From positions 242,826 through 306,825 of the forward strand of contig NZ_FODD01000005.1 of assembly GCF_900110255.1 (NCBI RefSeq): a stretch of 64,000 nucleotides of DNA. The letters are read 5' to 3'. Origin of the DNA: Actinacidiphila rubida. GTDB lineage: Bacteria > Actinomycetota > Actinomycetes > Streptomycetales > Streptomycetaceae. Below, piece after piece: positions 26,215 through 34,514 of the stretch (its first letter is position 1; each line of letters starts with the position of its first letter). The position numbers and the translations under genes were made by a program. The notes below the pieces were generated by a model, which saw only the letters and a list, made by a program, of their open reading frames with translations, was not told the DNA's origin and did no database searches.

Positions 26215-26233
26215 CCCCCCCCCCCCCCCCCCC
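26215..26233. repeat. Homopolymer of 19 C between DUF5666-like and response-regulator genes
   Basis: An unbroken run of 19 C, preceded by other C-rich runs (26197-26214), in the 173-bp gap before the response regulator. It is a potential slippage site and also a likely sequencing-length uncertainty. Confidence 0.85.
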
Positions 26234-26284
26234 GCCGTACCGCACCCGCAGCACCGGCCGCCCCTCGCAGGCCAGGAGGACGCC

Positions 26285-27028
26285 ATGAACACGCCCGAGG
26301 CCAGCCTGCTGGTCGTCGACGACGAACCCAACATCCGCGAACTGCTCTCCGCGTCCCTGCGGTTCGTCGGTTTCAAGGTGGTGTCGGCGGCGACCGGCGC
26401 CGACGCGCTCGCCGCGGTCGCCCGCGAGCGGCCCGACCTGGTGGTGCTGGACGTGATGCTGCCGGACATGACGGGCTTCGCCGTCGTCAGGCGGCTGCGC
26501 GAGGAGACCGGCCCGCTCGGCCGCCCGGGCGCGGGGCCCGACGACCGGCTGCCGGTGCTCTTCCTCACCGCCAAGGACGGCGTGGAGGACAAGATCAGCG
26601 GCCTGACGGCCGGCGGCGACGACTACGTGACGAAGCCGTTCAGCCTGGAGGAGCTGATCGCCAGGATCCGGGCGATCCTGCGCCGCACCGGCGGGCCCAC
26701 GGGCGACGGCCGGCTGGTCGCCGGCGACCTGGAGCTCGATCCGGTCGGCCACCAGGTGACGCGCGGCGGCCGCCAGGTGTCGCTGTCCCCGACCGAGTTC
26801 AAGCTGCTCGCCTACCTGATGACCAACGCCGACCGGGTGGTCTCCAAGCTGCAGATCCTCGACCACGTGTGGGCGTACGACTTCGGTGGCGACCTGAGCA
26901 TCGTCGAGTCGTACATCTCCTACGTGCGGCGCAAGGTCGACTCCGGGACGGCCGGCGCGCCCAAGCTCATCCACACCGTGCGGGGCGTCGGCTACGTGCT
27001 GCGCCGTCCCGCGCCCGCACAGGGCTGA
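26285..27028 (+). CDS. OmpR/PhoB-family response regulator
   Basis: A 247-residue DNA-binding regulator. The receiver domain has the acidic pair in VVDDEPN, phospho-acceptor Asp56 (LVVLDVMLP) and Lys in TKPFSLEEL. It contains an extra loop of about 12 residues before strand 4 (TGPLGRPGAGPDD). The winged helix runs from about residue 145 with SLSPTEFKLLAYLM and HTVRGVGYVLR. ATG 26285 has AGGAGG 6 nt before it. Its histidine kinase gene follows after 6 bp, and the pair ends an export operon it probably controls. Confidence 0.94.
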   Translation: MNTPEASLLVVDDEPNIRELLSASLRFVGFKVVSAATGADALAAVARERPDLVVLDVMLPDMTGFAVVRRLREETGPLGRPGAGPDDRLPVLFLTAKDGVEDKISGLTAGGDDYVTKPFSLEELIARIRAILRRTGGPTGDGRLVAGDLELDPVGHQVTRGGRQVSLSPTEFKLLAYLMTNADRVVSKLQILDHVWAYDFGGDLSIVESYISYVRRKVDSGTAGAPKLIHTVRGVGYVLRRPAPAQG

Positions 27029-27034
27029 TCCGGC

Positions 27035-28657
27035 GTGCGGCCCCCTCGCCCGACCCGGTTCCCCCGCGATCCGCGCGTGCGGCGGTTCCTGCGCGCGGCG
27101 CGGGCCCTGCGCCCGTCCGCGCTGTCGCTGCGCTCCCGGCTGGTGCTGCTGTCCCTCGCGCTGGTGCTGCTGGGCCTCGCGGTCAGCGACACCGTGGTGC
27201 TGGGGTCGGTGCGCAACCAGATGGTCAGCCGCGTCGACCAGCAGATGGAGCGCTTCGGCCGCCCGCTCGCGCAGCGCCTGGACACCGAGGGCACACCCCC
27301 GCCGCGGTCCGGACGGCCCGGCGGCAGCGGTGCCCGCGCCTGGCTGCCCAGCCAGTACGTGGTGGCGTTCGCGGCGTCCGACGGCACGATCTCCGAGCAG
27401 TTCCGGCAGCCCGTCGCCGCCAACGACCCGCAGCCGCTGTGGCCGACGATGGACGCCGACGCACTGCGGGCGCACCTGAACAAGCCGTTCGACGTGGCCA
27501 GCGACCACGGCGGCGGGAGCTGGCGGGTGCTGATCGTCCCGGCCGGGGGTGACGCCCGGCGGTCCGGCGGCGGCAACGCCGTCGTCCAGGCGGGCCAGGC
27601 CCCGCCGGCCGGCGTGGTGGTCGCCGCGTCGCTGGACGACGTGTCGACCACCTCGAACCGGCTCAGCACCGCGTTCCTGCTGATCGGCGGGCTGGTGGTG
27701 GTGCTGCTGGGCGTCGCGGGCTGGTTCGCGGTGCGGGCCGGGCTGCGGCCGCTGCGCCGGATCGAGGAGACGGCCGCCGAGATCGCCGCCGGCCGCCCGC
27801 TGTCCCACCGCATGCCGGAGGCGTCGCCGCGCACCGAGCCGGGCCGGCTGTCCACCGCGCTCAACAGCATGCTCGCGCAGATCGAGTCGGCGTTCGCGGC
27901 CCGCGCGGAGTCCGAGGGGCAGATGCGGCGGTTCGTCGCCGACGCCAGCCACGAGCTGCGCACCCCGCTGGCCGGCATCCGCGGCTTCGCCGAGCTGTAC
28001 CGGATGGGCGCGCTGGCCGACGAGGCCGACGTGAAGCGCACCATGGCGCGGATCGAGAACGAGGCGGTGCGCCTGGGCGGCATCGTCGAGGACCTGCTGA
28101 CCCTGGTGAGGATGGACGAGCAGCGGCCGGTGCAGGTGGCGCCGATGGACCTGCGCACCCTCGCCGTCGACGCGCTGCACGACACCACCGCGCTGGACCC
28201 GACCCGCACGGTCGTCCTCACCGGACCCGGCGGACCGGGCACGGTGCCGGGGCCGGCGCACGTCCTCGGGGACGAGGCGCGGCTGCGCCAGGTCGTGGCC
28301 AACCTCGTCGGCAACGCCGTCGCCCACACCCCGCCGGGCACGGCGGTGCGGATCGGCGTCGGCACCCGCGACGGCCACGGCGTGCTGGAGGTGGCCGACA
28401 GCGGTCCGGGTCTCACGCCCGAGCAGGCCGCCCGGGTCTTCGAGCGCTTCTACCGCGTCGACGCCTCGCGCAGCCGCCACCGGGGCGGCGGTGCGGGCCT
28501 CGGCCTGTCGATCGTGGCCGCGCTGGTCACCGCGCATCACGGCCACGTCGAGCTGGACACGCTGCCCGGCAGGGGCGCGACGTTCCGCGTCCGGCTGCCG
28601 TCGGCCCGGCAGCCGGTCCAGGAGAGCCAGGAGGGACCGGAGAGCCAGGAGGGCTGA
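27035..28657 (+). CDS. Sensor histidine kinase
   Basis: A 540-residue membrane kinase. Two membrane helices (about 35-62 and 208-232) enclose an extracellular sensor; a HAMP segment follows (RAGLRPLRRIEETAAEIAAG). The H-box is FVADASHELRTPLAG with His306, and the ATPase part has LVGNAVAHTPPG, DSGPGLTPEQAARVFERF and RGGGAGLGLSIV. The C-terminus ends with the repetitive QESQEGPESQEG. Start GTG 27035. It should phosphorylate the regulator encoded just upstream; the signal is unknown, although an envelope or export cue fits the operon. Confidence 0.93.
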   Translation: MRPPRPTRFPRDPRVRRFLRAARALRPSALSLRSRLVLLSLALVLLGLAVSDTVVLGSVRNQMVSRVDQQMERFGRPLAQRLDTEGTPPPRSGRPGGSGARAWLPSQYVVAFAASDGTISEQFRQPVAANDPQPLWPTMDADALRAHLNKPFDVASDHGGGSWRVLIVPAGGDARRSGGGNAVVQAGQAPPAGVVVAASLDDVSTTSNRLSTAFLLIGGLVVVLLGVAGWFAVRAGLRPLRRIEETAAEIAAGRPLSHRMPEASPRTEPGRLSTALNSMLAQIESAFAARAESEGQMRRFVADASHELRTPLAGIRGFAELYRMGALADEADVKRTMARIENEAVRLGGIVEDLLTLVRMDEQRPVQVAPMDLRTLAVDALHDTTALDPTRTVVLTGPGGPGTVPGPAHVLGDEARLRQVVANLVGNAVAHTPPGTAVRIGVGTRDGHGVLEVADSGPGLTPEQAARVFERFYRVDASRSRHRGGGAGLGLSIVAALVTAHHGHVELDTLPGRGATFRVRLPSARQPVQESQEGPESQEG

Positions 28658-28688
28658 ACGGTCCCGTCGGGCGGGCCGGCCCTCCCGG

Positions 28689-29465
28689 TCAGGACGGCTG
28701 GGCCGTCGGCATGATCGTGACCTGCTGGAGGTTCGCGCGCGGCGGCAGCGACGCGAGGAAGCCGATCGTGTCGGCGACGTCGCCCGGCGTGAGCCACTCG
28801 ATGACGCCCTTGGAGCCTTCCAGCCAGTCGATGGCGCCCTGGTCGGTGACGTGGTCCTGCAGCTCGGTGCCGACGATGCCCGGCTCGATCGCCGAGACGC
28901 GGACGTTCTTCGGGCCCAGCTCCACGCGCAGGTGGCGGGACAGGTGCGTGACGAACGCCTTGGTGCCGGAGTAGACCGCGAAGTTGGGGAAGATGTTCTG
29001 GGCCGCGATCGACGAGGTGTTGATCAGGTCGGCGACGCCGCGCTCGGTCCCGGCCTTCACCAGCTGCGGGACGAACGCGCCGACGGTGTTCATCAGGCCG
29101 GTGATGTTCAGGTCGATCTGGTGCTGCCACTGGTCGGTGGCCAGCTCCTCGACGGGCGCGGGCAGCATGACGCCGGCGTTGTTGAGCAGCAGGTCGGCGC
29201 CGCCGTGCTCGGCCGCCACCTGGTCGGCGGCCGCCTGCAGGGCCGCCGTGTCGGTCACGTCGGCGGTGACCGCGGTGGCGCTGCCGCCGTCCTTCTCGAT
29301 GCGGGCGACCAGGTCGGCCAGCCGGTCGGCCCGCCGGGCCAGGACGTAGACGTGCGCGCCGAGCGCGGCCAGCTTCTCTGCGGACGCCTCGCCGATGCCG
29401 CTGGAGGCACCGGTGATGACCGCGACGCGGCCCTGGAGCGGCTGAGCGGAGTTCTGCGTGGACAT
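28689..29465 (-). CDS. SDR-family oxidoreductase
   Basis: A 258-residue classical short-chain dehydrogenase: cofactor motif TGASSGIGEA, NNAGV, catalytic Ser in INTSSIA and YSGTKAF (YxxxK). ATG 29465. It is divergent from the MmyB-type regulator at 29640, the standard gene arrangement for regulator and target in that family. Substrate unknown. Confidence 0.92.
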   Translation of the reverse strand: MSTQNSAQPLQGRVAVITGASSGIGEASAEKLAALGAHVYVLARRADRLADLVARIEKDGGSATAVTADVTDTAALQAAADQVAAEHGGADLLLNNAGVMLPAPVEELATDQWQHQIDLNITGLMNTVGAFVPQLVKAGTERGVADLINTSSIAAQNIFPNFAVYSGTKAFVTHLSRHLRVELGPKNVRVSAIEPGIVGTELQDHVTDQGAIDWLEGSKGVIEWLTPGDVADTIGFLASLPPRANLQQVTIMPTAQPS

Positions 29466-29639
29466 GGAGTGCACCTTCCGGACGAGGAAGCCGATGTGCC
29501 GCCGGGCAGCCCCGGGCACCTTTCCAGCACACCAGGCGGGAGGCCCCGTCAGGACGCCATAACTGGCCCCCCTCGGGCTGGTACTGGCAGGGCCACTTTC
29601 GCGGAGGACAGCCCGCCGCGGGGTCGCCACACTGGAGGG

Positions 29640-30551
29640 GTGGACCGCAGCAAGGAGATCGCCGACTTCCTCCGCTCCCGACGTGCCGCGATCACCCCGG
29701 ACCAGGCGGGGCTGGACGCCGACGGACGGGTGCGCCGCGTGCCCGGACTGCGCCGGGACGAGGTGGCCCGGCTCGCCGGGGTGAGCACCGAGTACTACAC
29801 GCGCCTGGAACAGGGGCGCGCCGGCCATCCGTCGACGGAGGTCGTGGAGGCCCTGTGCACCACGCTCCAGCTCGACGCGTCCGAGCGCGAGCACCTCACG
29901 GACCTGCTGATCCCGGGCCCCCAGTCCGCGCGGCGCGCGCCAGCCCGGCCGCAGCGGGTCCGGCCGGGCCTGTACCTGATGCTGGACACCCTCAGCCACG
30001 TGCCGGCGTTCATCACCGGGCGGCGCTGCGACGTGCTGGCCGCCAACCAGCTGGCGAAGGCCGTGCTCACCGACTTCGACGCGCTGCCGGCGAACCGGCG
30101 CAACCTGGCGCGCTACCTGCTGCTCGACCCGCGGGCCCGCGAGACGGTGGGCGACTGGGAGAAGATCGCCGGGGAGACCGTCGCCATGCTGCGGCTGGAG
30201 GCAGGCCGCTACCCGGGCGACCGCCAGCTCGCCGACCTCGTCGGCGAACTCACCCTCCAGTCACCGGAGTTCTCGCGCTGGTGGAACGACCACCGGGTGC
30301 TGCGCCGCACCCACGGCGCGAAGCACTACGTGCACCCGGTCGTCGGGGAGATCCACTTCCACTACGAGTCCTTCCAGGTCCCCGGCGACTCCGAGCAGAC
30401 CCTGTGCGTCTACAACGTCGAACCCGGCTCGGCGAGCGAGGAGGCCCTCGCCCTCCTCCGCAGCTGGACGGCCCCCGAGCCCATCGGGCCGGACGCGGGC
30501 AGGGCGCCGGACGCGGGTGCGGACGCCTCGCGGGGGCCGTTCCCGCGCTGA
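29640..30551 (+). CDS. XRE-family regulator with MmyB-like ligand-binding domain
   Basis: A 303-residue regulator. The N-terminal helix-turn-helix is VPGLRRDEVARLAGVSTEYY followed by TRLEQGRAGHPSTEVVEALC; the C-terminal part is a PAS-like MmyB domain (RPGLYLMLDTLSHVPAFITG, RRCDVLAANQLAKAVLTDFD, WWNDHRVLRRTHGAKHYVHP). The GTG at 29640 is preceded by GGAGG with short spacing. It is divergent from the SDR gene and probably represses or activates it in response to a small molecule. Its last codons lie in a tandem repeat. Confidence 0.9.
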   Translation: MDRSKEIADFLRSRRAAITPDQAGLDADGRVRRVPGLRRDEVARLAGVSTEYYTRLEQGRAGHPSTEVVEALCTTLQLDASEREHLTDLLIPGPQSARRAPARPQRVRPGLYLMLDTLSHVPAFITGRRCDVLAANQLAKAVLTDFDALPANRRNLARYLLLDPRARETVGDWEKIAGETVAMLRLEAGRYPGDRQLADLVGELTLQSPEFSRWWNDHRVLRRTHGAKHYVHPVVGEIHFHYESFQVPGDSEQTLCVYNVEPGSASEEALALLRSWTAPEPIGPDAGRAPDAGADASRGPFPR

Positions 30552-30599
30552 GGCGGCACGCGCTCCCGCGCTGAGGCGGCGCGCTCCCGCGCTGAGGAT
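30542..30599. repeat. Tandem repeat covering the stop of the MmyB-type gene
   Basis: CCCGCGCTGAGG occurs three times at about 22-bp intervals from 30542 to 30599, with GCGGC(AC)GCGCT between. The first copy contains the TGA stop of the preceding gene. Confidence 0.6.
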
Positions 30600-30662
30600 G
30601 TGCGGGGCATGCGCGACCATGGAGGGACAGGGCCGCCGCCCGGCGGCGCCCGGGAGGCGCGG

Positions 30663-32630
30663 ATGGAGACCTCGCAGGAACTCCTCGCAGGTGCGGGCCC
30701 GGCCGCCGTGCTGACGACGGACGGTTCGGTGGTCGGCCTGAACGACGCGATGGCCGAGGCGCTGGGCCGTTCGCAGGAGCAGTGCCTCGGGCAGCGCTTC
30801 GGCGAGCTGTGGCCGGAGGGCCAGCGGATGTCGGCCAGGAGCCTGGTCGCGCACGCGGTCACCGAGAAGACGGTGGCGATGAGGGTGCTGGACTTCCCCG
30901 GGGCGCCCAGCGCGTCCCTGGTCGAGCTGATCGAGGCGCGGCGGGTGCGGGTCGGCGAGGACGGCAGCCGCCGGGTGTGGGTGCACGCGCTGGACACCCA
31001 CAAGGACATGGCGAGCCTGCTGATCCCGTTCCGGCTGGCCGCGGCGGCCGCCCACGTCGGCCTGTGGATGTACTCCTCCGCCGACGCCACCCTGGAGTGG
31101 CTCGGCGGCGAACCGGGCGTGGGCGCCCTCTTCCCTGATCCGACGATGTCCCTGGCGAGCATGGCGGCGGCCGTGGAACCCGACGACCGGGACACGCTGC
31201 TGCGGCTGATGGGGACGCCCACGGCCCGGTCCTCATGGGAGCGGGTGCGCTATCGCACCGAGCACGACGGCTGGCACCAACTGGCCGTGCAGACCCGCCG
31301 GACCCGGCTCGGGTACGGCGGACCCGAGGCCACGTTCGGGGTGGTCCGCGACGACACCAAGGAGGTCCGGCGCAAGGAGCGCCGGCAGGCGGCCCTGCTC
31401 GCCGAGCGGCAACGGTCCGCGGAAGTGGCCGAGTTCTCCTCCGCGCTGATCACGGCGGGGACCGAGCAGCAGTTGCGGCAGGTGGTGCTGACCCGGCTCG
31501 CGGCCGCTTTCGGCGCGGCCGGCTCGCTGCTCGCCCTGGTCGACGAGGACCGCCTGAGCATCTCCAGCGATGCCGGGATCGGACTGCTCGAGGTCGATCT
31601 CCTCGACGGCATGCCGCTGGACGATCCGAGTCCCGTGCCCGAGGCGATCCGCACCGGTCGCTCGCTGTTCATCGCCGACCTGCGGGACTTCACCCGCAGG
31701 TGGCCGCGCGCGGCCGAACTGCCCGAACTCACCCGGCTCGGCGCCGGCTACGCCTTCTCGATCACCCCGCTCGGCGAGGCGGGCAACCCGCCGCTGGGCG
31801 CCTTCCTGATGGCCTACGACGGTGGGCGCCTGCCGTCCCAGGGCGAGCGGACGGTCATCGGCACGCTGGCGGACCTGGCCGGCCAGGCGCTGCGGCGCAT
31901 CAGGCTGCAGCACGCGCGGGTCCAGCTGTCGGTGGCGCTGCAGCGGGCCATGCTCCCCGAACTCCCCGAGCACCTCGCCGGCCTGGAGGTCGCCGCCCGC
32001 TACCGGCCGAGCCAGTTCGGCCTGGACATCGGCGGGGACTGGTACGACGCCTTCGAGTTGGCGGACGGCACCGTCGCCCTGGAGATCGGCGACGTCCAGG
32101 GCCACGACGTGGACGCCGCCGCGTTCATGGGGCAGGTGCAGCTGTCGATGCGCGCCATCGCGGACCGGGAAGGCGATCCGGGGACCGTGCTGACGCGCAC
32201 CAACCAGCTGCTGGTCGCCCGCGACGACCCGCGCTTCGCCAGCTGCACCATGCTGCGGATCGATCCGCGCACCGGGCGCGTCACCGGCACCAGCGCCGGG
32301 CACGTGCCCCTGCTCCAGGTGCGCCAGGACGGCAGCCACACCGTGCACGTGCTGCCGGGAGGCCCGGTCCTGGGCATCCTGCCCGACGCCGAGTACGGCG
32401 AGGAGACCTTCACCCTGGACGAGGACGCCGCGCTGGTGATGGTCACCGACGGCCTGGTCGAGGGCCCGGGACTCACCCTGGAGGACGGGCTCGCCCGGGC
32501 CGGGACCCTGGCCGCGGGCGCCCTGCGCGACGGCCTGGACGCCGAGCACACCGCCGACCGCGTCCTCACCGCGGCCGCGGGCGTCGACCACGCCGACGAC
32601 ATGACCGTCCTGATCGTCCGCCGCGGCTGA
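30663..32630 (+). CDS. PP2C phosphatase with PAS and GAF domains (SpoIIE family)
   Basis: A 655-residue soluble regulator: PAS (residues 1-105, AAVLTTDGSVVGLNDAMAEA), a second PAS-like segment (about 115-240, HVGLWMYSSADATLEWLGGE), GAF (about 255-410) and SpoIIE phosphatase (about 430-650, GGDWYDAFELADGTVALEIG, DVQGHDVDAAAFMGQ, VMVTDGLVEGPG). Unlike the phosphatase at 17477 it has no membrane helix and no ATPase domain. ATG 30663 has GGAGG 7 nt upstream and is preferred over GTG 30600. The likely substrate is a phosphorylated STAS protein. Confidence 0.92.
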   Translation: METSQELLAGAGPAAVLTTDGSVVGLNDAMAEALGRSQEQCLGQRFGELWPEGQRMSARSLVAHAVTEKTVAMRVLDFPGAPSASLVELIEARRVRVGEDGSRRVWVHALDTHKDMASLLIPFRLAAAAAHVGLWMYSSADATLEWLGGEPGVGALFPDPTMSLASMAAAVEPDDRDTLLRLMGTPTARSSWERVRYRTEHDGWHQLAVQTRRTRLGYGGPEATFGVVRDDTKEVRRKERRQAALLAERQRSAEVAEFSSALITAGTEQQLRQVVLTRLAAAFGAAGSLLALVDEDRLSISSDAGIGLLEVDLLDGMPLDDPSPVPEAIRTGRSLFIADLRDFTRRWPRAAELPELTRLGAGYAFSITPLGEAGNPPLGAFLMAYDGGRLPSQGERTVIGTLADLAGQALRRIRLQHARVQLSVALQRAMLPELPEHLAGLEVAARYRPSQFGLDIGGDWYDAFELADGTVALEIGDVQGHDVDAAAFMGQVQLSMRAIADREGDPGTVLTRTNQLLVARDDPRFASCTMLRIDPRTGRVTGTSAGHVPLLQVRQDGSHTVHVLPGGPVLGILPDAEYGEETFTLDEDAALVMVTDGLVEGPGLTLEDGLARAGTLAAGALRDGLDAEHTADRVLTAAAGVDHADDMTVLIVRRG

Positions 32631-32660
32631 CGGCGGCTGACGGCGGCTGACGGCGGCTGA
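32621..32660 (+). repeat. Four tandem 10-bp units spanning a stop codon
   Basis: CCGCGGCTGA followed by three copies of CGGCGGCTGA; the first holds the stop of the phosphatase gene, and each further unit repeats TGA, in shifted frames. Confidence 0.7.
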
Positions 32661-32692
32661 CCGCGCGGCCGGGCAGGCCGCCGGCGTCCGGC

Positions 32693-33451
32693 CTACGGGA
32701 AGAAGCGGCCCGAACTCGGGTGGTCCTGGGCGGCGTCGACGCAGACGTTGGTGCCGCTGATGCCGCTCGCCCGGGGGGAGAGGACGAAGCAGGCCGTGTC
32801 GGCGACCTCCTGGAGGGTGACCAGGCGGCCGCGGGGGAAGTCCTCGCGGGTGAAACGGGCGAAGTCCTCGGGGCGGTTGTCGCGGACCCAGGCCCAGCCG
32901 CCGCCCTCGAACTCCACCGACCCCGGGCTCAGCGCGTTGACGCGGATGTTCCGCGGCCCCAACTCCTGGGCCAGCGTGGCCGCCAGGTGGATCTCCGCGG
33001 CCTTCGCCACCGCGTACGACGAACGCGGGCCCGGCTTCCACCCGGTGATCGACGCGATGATCAACGCGGCGCCGCCGCCGCCTTGTTCGAAGTGCGGCAC
33101 GGCCCGGCGGATCGCGTGGGCGGCGTGTCCGGCGTTCAGCGCGAACGTGTCGGCCCAGTCCTGCGGTGTCGACTCCAGCAGCCCGCCGCCGAACGACCCG
33201 CCGGCGTTCGCCACCAGCAGGTCGAGCCCGCCGAGCCGCTCGGCCGCCTCGTCCACGGCGCGCCCGAGCTGCTCCGGGTCCTGCACGTCCGCCTGGACGC
33301 CCAGCACCCCGCACTTCGCGAGGCGTTCCGCGTCCCGCCCGCACACCACGACCCGCGCGCCCTCGGCCACCAGCGCCTCGGCGATCGCCAGCCCGATTCC
33401 GTGGCTGCCGCCGGTCACGAACGCGGCCTTCCCCTCCAGCCCAAGATCCAT
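32693..33451 (-). CDS. SDR-family oxidoreductase
   Basis: A 252-residue short-chain dehydrogenase: TGGSHGIGLAIAEAL cofactor motif, VANAGG, catalytic segment IIASITGWKPG and SSYAVAKAA (YxxxK). The C-terminal region, DTACFVLSPRASGISGTNVC, is typical. Starts at ATG 33451 (MDLGLEGK), with ATG 33460 as alternative. Convergent with the phosphatase gene; no partner gene suggests a substrate. Confidence 0.91.
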   Translation of the reverse strand: MDLGLEGKAAFVTGGSHGIGLAIAEALVAEGARVVVCGRDAERLAKCGVLGVQADVQDPEQLGRAVDEAAERLGGLDLLVANAGGSFGGGLLESTPQDWADTFALNAGHAAHAIRRAVPHFEQGGGGAALIIASITGWKPGPRSSYAVAKAAEIHLAATLAQELGPRNIRVNALSPGSVEFEGGGWAWVRDNRPEDFARFTREDFPRGRLVTLQEVADTACFVLSPRASGISGTNVCVDAAQDHPSSGRFFP

Positions 33452-33696
33452 GGGGCCCACCGTCTCACCGGCCCGCCCGCCGTTTCAAGATCCGGCCGGC
33501 CGCCTCTCGCCACCCTCGGGAGCGCGCGGCATGACCGGGCGGCCGGGCGGGCGGCCGGTGAACCGCCGGAACCACCCGAATGCGCCGGGCGCCACGGCGG
33601 CTCCCGCCCACCAGGCATGACTACTCTCTGTGCTCGTCCGACCGCATATGGCTCCGGCATGTGCGGTACACAGTCATGAGACTCGGAGGAATGCGC

Positions 33697-34260
33697 ATGA
33701 GGACGTCCAAGCGTTTCGCGATGGGGCTGGGGGCCGTCGCCCTCGGCGGGGCGATGGCGTCGGGCTCGTTCAGCCCGGCCGCCGCCGACAGCGCCGCCGG
33801 TGCGGCGCCGCGCGCGGTCATCGCCCAGCAGCTCACGCTGCGGCTGGCGAGCGACCCGGGGCAGCTGGCGAACGTGCGCGGTGCGTCGAAGGCCGACGGC
33901 GCGCCGATCATCCAGTACCCGTGGAGCGGCACGGCCAACGAGCGCTGGGAGGCGGACTCGGCGCTCGGCGGCTACTACCGGTTCAAGTCGGTCGACAGCG
34001 GCAAGTGCATCAACGTCCAGGGCGGCGGCAGCGCCAACGGCACCCCGGTCATCCAGTACACCTGCGGCAGCTCCGACAACGAGCTGTGGAAGTTCGTCCC
34101 CACCGGCATCGGCTACCAGGTCGTCGCCAAGTCCAGCGGGAAGTGCCTCAATGTCGCGGGCGGCGTCGGGGTGGGCAACGCGCTCATCCAGTACGACTGC
34201 GTCGCGGGCGGCGCCGCCAACGACGTGTGGCTCCCCGTCTGGGAACCCGTCACCGTCTGA
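33697..34260 (+). CDS. Secreted ricin-type beta-trefoil lectin protein
   Basis: A 187-residue secreted protein: signal peptide (MGLGAVALGGAMASG...AAA), then a ricin-B-type trefoil with three repeats, each with an IIQY/VIQY/LIQY strand and a Trp: IIQYPWSGTANERWEAD, VIQYTCGSSDNELWKFV, LIQYDCVAGGAANDVWLP. Cysteines occur in pairs (GKCIN, GKCLN). ATG 33697 has GGAGGA 6 nt upstream. It should bind carbohydrates outside the cell. No catalytic domain is attached, so it is a solo binding module. Confidence 0.87.
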   Translation: MRTSKRFAMGLGAVALGGAMASGSFSPAAADSAAGAAPRAVIAQQLTLRLASDPGQLANVRGASKADGAPIIQYPWSGTANERWEADSALGGYYRFKSVDSGKCINVQGGGSANGTPVIQYTCGSSDNELWKFVPTGIGYQVVAKSSGKCLNVAGGVGVGNALIQYDCVAGGAANDVWLPVWEPVTV

Positions 34261-34431
34261 CCCCCCCCCGCCCCCGTGCCGGACCCGCCGTGCGTCCCCC
34301 GGACGCCACCGGCGCCCGGGGGAGCCGCTGCTCGGCCGCCCGGATGAAGTTCGCCGCCGGGACTGACGGGGCGTCATCCGATCACCCCATATGCCCGGTT
34401 CGCGTCCTTACGATGCGGCCAGAAGCGCCTG

Positions 34432-34463
34432 GCGGGACCCGGCTCGTGCGAGCCGGGTCCCGC
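34432..34463. terminator. 15-bp perfect inverted repeat upstream of the S13 peptidase
   Basis: GCGGGACCCGGCTCG (34432-34446) and its complement (34449-34463) leave a 2-nt centre, 51 bp before the peptidase start and about 170 bp after the lectin stop. Could terminate lectin transcription or act in the 5' leader of the peptidase. Confidence 0.5.
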
Positions 34464-34514
34464 GCGCCGGCTCCTTCGACCCGGGAATCCTGGACTCCAG
34501 ATGCGGCGGAACGT

